DNA from: Eubacteriales bacterium
Lineage (GTDB): Bacteria; Bacillota; Clostridia; Lachnospirales; Lachnospiraceae
Direction: 5' to 3'
Assembly (NCBI GenBank): GCA_030536555.1
Contig: JAUNPU010000030.1
Coordinates: 1-39,067, forward strand
Length of the DNA stretch: 39,067 nucleotides
Shown: positions 34,058 to 39,067 of the stretch, in pieces
Numbering within the stretch: position 1 is the stretch's first letter
Layout: every line of letters starts with the position of its first letter
The notes under the pieces: generated by a model
The model's input: only the letters and a program-made list of their open reading frames with translations
Database searches by the model: none
What the model was told of the DNA's origin: nothing
Translations under genes and position numbers: made by a program

Positions 34058-35581
34058 CTACTCTTCACTTCTCCCGAACACATTCCACCCATTCTCTTTC
34101 AGAATCGTCAATGCACTGCGCACCTTCGCACCGCTGTCCGGTCGGCTCGTTCGATAGTCAAATGTCTTCCGCAGCACCTCATCGCTGACACTCTCAAACT
34201 GCACCGCGACAGCCTCGATATTTCTTCCATATGCCTCCCGGTACGGTGCCATCTTCCACTCCACATAGTTGGTATAACCATGTCCGACAAGCAGCACCAG
34301 ACAAATCAGAACTGCCGCCATCCGAGTGAGTAATTGCAGATTTCCAGTACGCCGCTGCACATCCCTATCGACATGTCTCTGCACGGCTTTCCCCTCCCGC
34401 GCCGCACTCCGGCACTTCCAAACCAGCGCAAAGGTCAGCACGATTCCCAGAATCCCCGCCTGATACTGCAGCGCATACCGAGAACTCATACCGTAGTTTT
34501 CCTTCACAAATATATATCTGGAAATCAGCACAATCCCATGATTTCCCATGCCTGCAAACAGCATCATCAACGGCAGCAGCGTGCGCTCATACAGCCGGTA
34601 TTTCCAGTTCAACGCGAGCGCAAACAGGTAACCTGCTGCCAGCAGCCCGCCAATCAGGTACACCGTACCATCACCTGCAACACCGTCAGCAATCCAGTTC
34701 GTAAGCGTCTCACCGCCCACCACCATGGATGCCAGCGACTTTAACAGAAACCGCGGGAAGAAACTGGGCGCACTGCCGACCAGCTCCATCAGACCAATAT
34801 CCACTGCACCTGCATGGTCCTCTATGGCATAGGAATTGCTCCACATGTACAGAAGCAGCGGAATAATCACACTAATGATTCCGGCAAGCCAGAACCTGGA
34901 ATCCGGCGCCACACCGCTGCGCCTCATCTCCCTTGCTGCACCCCGCGCCATGTCCCTGCACCTCATCACCAACGCCGCCCCATACGCCAGCACCATCACC
35001 ACCGAATACACCGCACAGTACGGCCCCGCCATTCCAAGTGTGATCATGAACGGCAGCACCAGCAGCCTCACCCGGTCATGCTTTTTCTCATGTCCGTACA
35101 GCACCCGGTCAAACACCAGATAATGATAGTAGAACCCGGCAAACGCCATGAAATGTCCCCAGCCCGTGCCGTTGGTCAGCATCTCCCATTTATCCAGTCC
35201 AAACAGCAGAAACATCAAAAATGCAAACCAGACCAGGCCAACCTTCTGCTTCCGGCAGTACACCCCCAGCACCAGTCCGGAAAGTCCCAGCCCGATGGCT
35301 CCCAGCGCCATATCAAAGGTGGTGCTGTATCCGAACAACTCCACATTGATGATCCGCCCCAGATAATGAATCGGAATGCGGGTCAGCACATCCGGTACAA
35401 AGAATTTCTCCGGATTCCACACATCCGGCAGGTATGAATTGACCAGCCGGATATAATCCGTGTATACAATATCACAGGTTGCCCGTTTGATATACCAAAG
35501 GCAAAAAAGTGTTCCCAGTACCGGAAGGCCATAATAAAGTACCGCTGTCTTTTTCCCTGATGTTTCCTTAACTGTCTCCAT
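34058..35581 (-). CDS. Polytopic membrane protein, GT-C-like
   Basis: 507 aa with about 10-11 membrane helices. The first helix is followed by an extracytoplasmic loop with Asp residues (CDIVYTDYIRLVNSYLPDVW), as in GT-C glycosyltransferases, where such a loop carries the catalytic acid. WEMLTNGTGWGHFMAFAGFYYHY is a distinctive segment. The C-terminal about 60 residues (YREAYGRNIEAVAVQFESV onward) are soluble. No specific family is recognised. The start is ATG 35581 behind GAGGAG. It is likely involved in surface glycan or lipid-linked sugar handling, judging by the two neighbours. Confidence 0.75.
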   Translation of the reverse strand: METVKETSGKKTAVLYYGLPVLGTLFCLWYIKRATCDIVYTDYIRLVNSYLPDVWNPEKFFVPDVLTRIPIHYLGRIINVELFGYSTTFDMALGAIGLGLSGLVLGVYCRKQKVGLVWFAFLMFLLFGLDKWEMLTNGTGWGHFMAFAGFYYHYLVFDRVLYGHEKKHDRVRLLVLPFMITLGMAGPYCAVYSVVMVLAYGAALVMRCRDMARGAAREMRRSGVAPDSRFWLAGIISVIIPLLLYMWSNSYAIEDHAGAVDIGLMELVGSAPSFFPRFLLKSLASMVVGGETLTNWIADGVAGDGTVYLIGGLLAAGYLFALALNWKYRLYERTLLPLMMLFAGMGNHGIVLISRYIFVKENYGMSSRYALQYQAGILGIVLTFALVWKCRSAAREGKAVQRHVDRDVQRRTGNLQLLTRMAAVLICLVLLVGHGYTNYVEWKMAPYREAYGRNIEAVAVQFESVSDEVLRKTFDYRTSRPDSGAKVRSALTILKENGWNVFGRSEE

Positions 35582-35623
35582 CGTATGCTCCTCTTTTCTT
35601 CTTCGCTTCCACCGACGTAAACG

Positions 35624-35740
35624 CAATTCCTTTTCTCCGGCTTCCGCCGCCGCAGCCACAATTCCGTTCCTCCGCCTTCACCGCAGCCGCCGCAATTCCT
35701 TTTCTCCACCTTCATCGCCGCAGCCGCAATTCCTTCCTGC
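35624..35740. repeat. 34-35-bp tandem repeat between membrane protein genes
   Basis: CAATTCC-initiated units start at 35624, 35659, 35693 and 35727 (spacing 35, 34, 34). Each runs through a CTCC-GCCTTC-RCCGC-GCAGCC pattern; the last is partial. It fills the 165-bp gap between the two genes. Confidence 0.85.
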
Positions 35741-35746
35741 TCACCC

Positions 35747-37633
35747 TTAATCCGCCGTCATCTTCATAATCACAGCCAGCTTCCGCTCCCCCCGCTGCTC
35801 TTTCGCGTCCGGCACGAAGAAATTGGTCTCGAACCTCAGATCGACCACCTGATACGGCTCCACCGTCAGCGTCGTCTGCATCTGGTTCTGCTCCATTCCC
35901 AGATAGGTCTGCGCCTCGTCATTTACATACACCGTGATCCACTGCTCTGCTGTCAGCTCTCCCGGATAGTAAAAGTCCAGCCCGATCTCCCCGGTGGCTC
36001 CCGCCATCACCTGCAGCTCAGCCCGCTCGTCCATCCAGCCATCCTCATAATAGCCGTACAGACTGCGGCATTTGAAGGTCCGCGCCGCCTGGGTGATATC
36101 CAGGAAGCGATTGCGTGCCGGGTCCTCCTGCAGCACCAGCATGTCGCCGGTCACCATTCCGATTTCCCGCACATCATCGATGAACACCACCTTCGTGCCC
36201 TCAGCCTTCCGCTCCCGGTCGAACACCTTGAAAAATGTATCCGCCGTGAACTCACTCATCTCATAGCTGTCCCCGACAATGTAAATCGTCTTTCCAAATA
36301 TCTCGTCGCCGTAGGTCCCGTAGGTCACCTCCGCCAGCGAATTATACCGCTCCTGGTTTGGCCAGTAGTAAAGCTTCGGGTACAGATTCCGGTAGTAAAG
36401 CTCCACCGGCAGCATCAGCACCACATAGACCGTAATCATTGCCAGATAGGGCACCGCCTGCGTCCAGAGCCCATGCTCCACCATCCCCTCGGTCAGCACG
36501 CCATACAGCCACGCCAGAAACAGAAGCGCCGCTGCATAGGACACATAGACCCAGCGCATTTCCACCCGGATCGTCACGCTGGAACAGGCAATGCAGCCAC
36601 CGATAAAGCAGAGAAACAAGAGACAGGTCCACAGGTAGCGAAGCCTCTTCCGACTGCTCTGGATGAATTTCACCACAAATGCAATCACCATCCCCACCAG
36701 CATCAGGTCCGCCACCGCAATCAGCAGCATGATGCCCAGCGGCGCCTGACGGAAATTCTGCCCGTTCAGATGCTCCGGCCCCGCATTGATTCCAAATAAA
36801 TATGCAATCTGACTGAATCCGTACTGAATGCTCTGTCCGATGGAAAATGTATCCGCCACATCCGTTCCGCCGGTCCCCGCCGGAGCCAGACCGCCGATGG
36901 TCACCAGCCGGATTGCCTGAATCACCACAAAGGTTCCCACCGGTGCCAGCCACAGCTTCCAGTTCTTCACCTTCCGGAATGCCAACACCATAAAGAACAG
37001 TGGCAGCAGCACCATATAACGCTCATGGACAAAGCAGATGCCAAAGTACAGCAGACACGCCAGCCCGAACCGGCGATCCTCCCGCCCGTCATGCTCATTC
37101 AGATATCCACAAAGCAGGTACAGAATTCCCAGTGCCATCCACAAAGCCATGGTCTCCATCAGCCCGTAGAGCTGCCCGATCTGGTAGTACGCCATTCTGG
37201 ACGCCAGAAATGCAATCCCACACAGCGCCCCCACATACATGGACCGGCTGAACCTTCGCGCCATCCGGTACAGGGTAAATGCCACGCCCACATTCAACAG
37301 AATATTGATCGGCACGAACCACTCCACATGGGCACCCACCAGTGCCAGCTCCAGCCACGCCGCCAGATAATAGAGGAACCGGAACCGGGTGCTTCCCATG
37401 GGAAACACATACTGAAAAAATAACTGTTCCCCATAGCAGGACCACAGATACAGATCATCCATGTAAAGCCCTTTCAGCTCCATGCCCCGATTAACCCAGA
37501 ACGCAAACCCGGTCAGCAGAAGCGCCACGATCAGATCATCCCGCCACTTCGCCGCAGACCGCGCCCATTTCATTTCAGGCTCACGCGCCCTTCCCTGCTT
37601 CGCTCCACTTTTTTGCTCTATTTCTCTTTCCAT
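35747..37633 (-). CDS. Large GT-C-like membrane protein
   Basis: 628 aa. About 11 helices in the first 420 residues, then an extracytoplasmic domain of about 200 residues. After the first helix the loop reads NRGMELKGLYMDDLYLWSCYG, an acidic DD in the position of the GT-C catalytic residues. This suggests a lipid-linked-sugar glycosyltransferase or flippase-like partner. The C-terminal domain (IYIVGDSYEMSEFTADTFF, LDFYYPGELTAEQWITVYVN) is beta-rich and may bind carbohydrate. The start is ATG 37633 with GGAG 7 nt upstream. It lies 51 bp after the upstream gene. Confidence 0.78.
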   Translation of the reverse strand: MEREIEQKSGAKQGRAREPEMKWARSAAKWRDDLIVALLLTGFAFWVNRGMELKGLYMDDLYLWSCYGEQLFFQYVFPMGSTRFRFLYYLAAWLELALVGAHVEWFVPINILLNVGVAFTLYRMARRFSRSMYVGALCGIAFLASRMAYYQIGQLYGLMETMALWMALGILYLLCGYLNEHDGREDRRFGLACLLYFGICFVHERYMVLLPLFFMVLAFRKVKNWKLWLAPVGTFVVIQAIRLVTIGGLAPAGTGGTDVADTFSIGQSIQYGFSQIAYLFGINAGPEHLNGQNFRQAPLGIMLLIAVADLMLVGMVIAFVVKFIQSSRKRLRYLWTCLLFLCFIGGCIACSSVTIRVEMRWVYVSYAAALLFLAWLYGVLTEGMVEHGLWTQAVPYLAMITVYVVLMLPVELYYRNLYPKLYYWPNQERYNSLAEVTYGTYGDEIFGKTIYIVGDSYEMSEFTADTFFKVFDRERKAEGTKVVFIDDVREIGMVTGDMLVLQEDPARNRFLDITQAARTFKCRSLYGYYEDGWMDERAELQVMAGATGEIGLDFYYPGELTAEQWITVYVNDEAQTYLGMEQNQMQTTLTVEPYQVVDLRFETNFFVPDAKEQRGERKLAVIMKMTAD

Positions 37634-37684
37634 TCCTTCACTCCCAAACTGATATTTCCCACGGATTTCTCCCGCTCCGGTGTC

Positions 37685-39067
37685 CTACGGATGCTGAATA
37701 TAACGCTCGTCAAAGACCCGGAGATTCTGCGCGATTTCCTGCTGACTCCGTGCGGTCGGCTCCAGCTTCAACGCAGATTCCAGTCTCCAGTCCGCACCTT
37801 CTGCCTGCTGGTCCATGCTTCCCATTTTCCAGTCCGCGCCTTCTGCCTGCTGGTCCACACTTCCCATTTTCCGGTCCGCACCTTCTGTCTGCCGGTCCAC
37901 GCCCGCTTCCTTCTGCACACTCAGAATCAGATTGCCGCTTTCGTCCCGCACGTCATAAAGCCATCCCGCTTTCACCAGCGACCGCACGATCTGATAGATT
38001 CGCACACTGGTATCCACATATTCTTTTTCCATGTAAATGTAATCCACATCCGCAAACTGCAGATACTGCAGAAAATTCTCCGCATTTGCCACCACCTCCG
38101 GGTTGCCCCAGTAGCCGGACACATCCACGTAGGACTGCACCCAGCAGGGAAATGTCACCACGCCCGGATGCTCGCCCAGAGCAATCACCCGATTGGTCGG
38201 ATCCGCCGCCAGAATATCCCAGATTGCCTGGCTTCCCTGCTCAGCCCGCTTCTGCCGTTCCACTTCCTGATGGGGATAATAGCCCTGGTTCACCGGAGAC
38301 AGCCCGCCATTTCCCAGCGCCCACGCCCAGTTGGTCACGCAGCAGAGCACCACCGCATAACACCAGCCCGGCATCAGCAGCGCCCTTGCCGCCCGGCGCA
38401 TCTGCGGAGCAATACTTCCCATCCAGATCACAAATGCCACAACCGCCAGCACATAATACAGCATGTAGTAGTTGCCGTCGATTTGCGACAAGGAGTACAG
38501 GCTGATTCCATTGACCACCGCCAGCGGAACCAGCAGCCACGCAAGGTAAGAGCGGATGCTTCTGTCCGCCAGTGTCTCTGCAGATATTTTTCCGTCAGGC
38601 TCCCTGCTGCCCAATGCTGTCGCTTTTTTTTGTCCCGCCTTCCTGCCATAATTTCTCATCAGCGCCCACAGAATCAACATCACCAGCGGCAGCACCGTGC
38701 CCCAGGCAATGATCACATGCCCCATGTCCTCGCCCTGTGGATTCAGCAGCACACCATACAGCCGCGATGCCAGGAACTGCAGCTTCCCTCCTAAAGACTG
38801 TCCACTTCCCGCCGCCGGAAATCCGGACGCATAAAATGGATACCGGACCTGAAATCCGATTTTCTGAAACAATCCATAGAATACAGAGGTCACAGGCACG
38901 CCCACCAGTCGAAGCGTCCTGCCCCAGATGCCCGCCAGTGCAGCCGCAGACGGAATAAGCATCAGCCAGATCCGGCGATTTTTCACTGTCAGGCTTCTAC
39001 TGGCTCCCGCTTCGCGCCCACTGATACCTGCTCCCGCTTCGCACCTGCCGATACCTGATCCTGCATC
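37685..39067 (-). CDS. Membrane protein, 5' end beyond window edge
   Basis: The frame is open from 39067, so the N terminus lies outside the window; 460 codons are visible. A candidate GTG start at 38986 exists, but the frame upstream encodes a Gly/Ala/Arg-rich repeat (GIGRCEAGAGISGREAG) and may be part of the protein. About 6-7 helices are visible, with a large soluble C-terminal domain (VIALGEHPGVVTFPCWVQSY). It ends in a tail with about three 14-residue repeats of the type VDQQAEGADWKMGS. Probable surface-polysaccharide membrane protein, same run as its two downstream neighbours. Confidence 0.75.
   Translation of the reverse strand, partial: DAGSGIGRCEAGAGISGREAGASRSLTVKNRRIWLMLIPSAAALAGIWGRTLRLVGVPVTSVFYGLFQKIGFQVRYPFYASGFPAAGSGQSLGGKLQFLASRLYGVLLNPQGEDMGHVIIAWGTVLPLVMLILWALMRNYGRKAGQKKATALGSREPDGKISAETLADRSIRSYLAWLLVPLAVVNGISLYSLSQIDGNYYMLYYVLAVVAFVIWMGSIAPQMRRAARALLMPGWCYAVVLCCVTNWAWALGNGGLSPVNQGYYPHQEVERQKRAEQGSQAIWDILAADPTNRVIALGEHPGVVTFPCWVQSYVDVSGYWGNPEVVANAENFLQYLQFADVDYIYMEKEYVDTSVRIYQIVRSLVKAGWLYDVRDESGNLILSVQKEAGVDRQTEGADRKMGSVDQQAEGADWKMGSMDQQAEGADWRLESALKLEPTARSQQEIAQNLRVFDERYIQHP
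37787..37912. repeat. 42-bp in-frame tandem repeat in C-terminal tail
   Basis: Units start at 37787, 37829 and 37871, exactly 42 bp apart, each containing TCCGCRCCTTCTGYCTGCYG. They encode about three copies of a 14-residue acidic repeat near the end of the partial membrane protein. Confidence 0.9.
39003..39067. repeat. 27-bp in-frame tandem repeat at right edge
   Basis: GCTCCCGCTTCGC-type units start at 39003 and 39030, with a third beginning at 39057 and cut by the window edge. The 27-bp period equals 9 codons in the frame of the partial membrane protein. Confidence 0.75.

Overview
The window looks like chromosomal DNA of an anaerobic, low-to-mid GC Clostridia, most likely Lachnospiraceae. 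This rests on the gene content: a TPP-riboswitch thi operon with the ECF component ThiW, uxuA-gntR-uxuB, a DUF1576 membrane protein, a COG2509 FAD protein, and clean AGGAGG-type ribosome sites with several TTG starts. Nearly everything is on the minus strand. Only the DAHP synthase gene, one NERD-like gene, a transporter remnant, a LysR gene and a small orphan reading frame are on plus.

Layout: (1) 48-324, a non-coding element with four regularly spaced dyads, found again at 33724-33978. (2) 413-4160, thiC-thiW-thiM-thiE behind a TPP riboswitch with its terminator. (3) 4292-5688, a three-gene cassette of unknown function with a small P-loop protein. (4) 5776-8494, a BlaI/M56 (BlaR1-like) sensor pair with twin operators and no beta-lactamase. 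(5) aroF-type DAHP synthase. (6) ECF sigma and anti-sigma pair. (7) MATE exporter and acetamidase/formamidase. (8) NERD-like membrane protein that has lost the catalytic motif. (9) Hexuronate operon uxuA-gntR-uxuB with a readable operator. (10) 18456-28962, a long unidirectional run: rfbF-rfbG-rfbH (CDP-3,6-dideoxyhexose), licD, a GT2 glycosyltransferase, a degenerate Sir2-like protein, hisH-hisF, ung, uppP and DUF1576. (11) 29088-32067, an apparently more AT-rich patch with a 38-aa gene, a broken DASS/SLC13 transporter, threonine aldolase with a divergent LysR regulator, and an orphan fragment. (12) FAD-dependent dehydrogenase. (13) The second four-dyad element. (14) Three large polytopic, probably surface-glycan membrane proteins running off the right edge.

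How the genes fit together: the thi operon makes and salvages thiamine precursors under TPP control. The rfb/licD/GT2/uppP group and the large membrane proteins at the right edge point to surface polysaccharide synthesis. The uxu operon degrades glucuronate or galacturonate via fructuronate and mannonate.

The strongest candidate for something undescribed is the pair of four-dyad elements. Each has eight TTGGACAATT-like half-sites in a mirror-symmetric arrangement. The outer gaps are equal within a copy (52/52 and 41/41) and differ between copies by about one helical turn. Next in interest are the P-loop cassette, the M56 sensor with a non-penicillin-binding ectodomain, and short tandem repeats at gene junctions.
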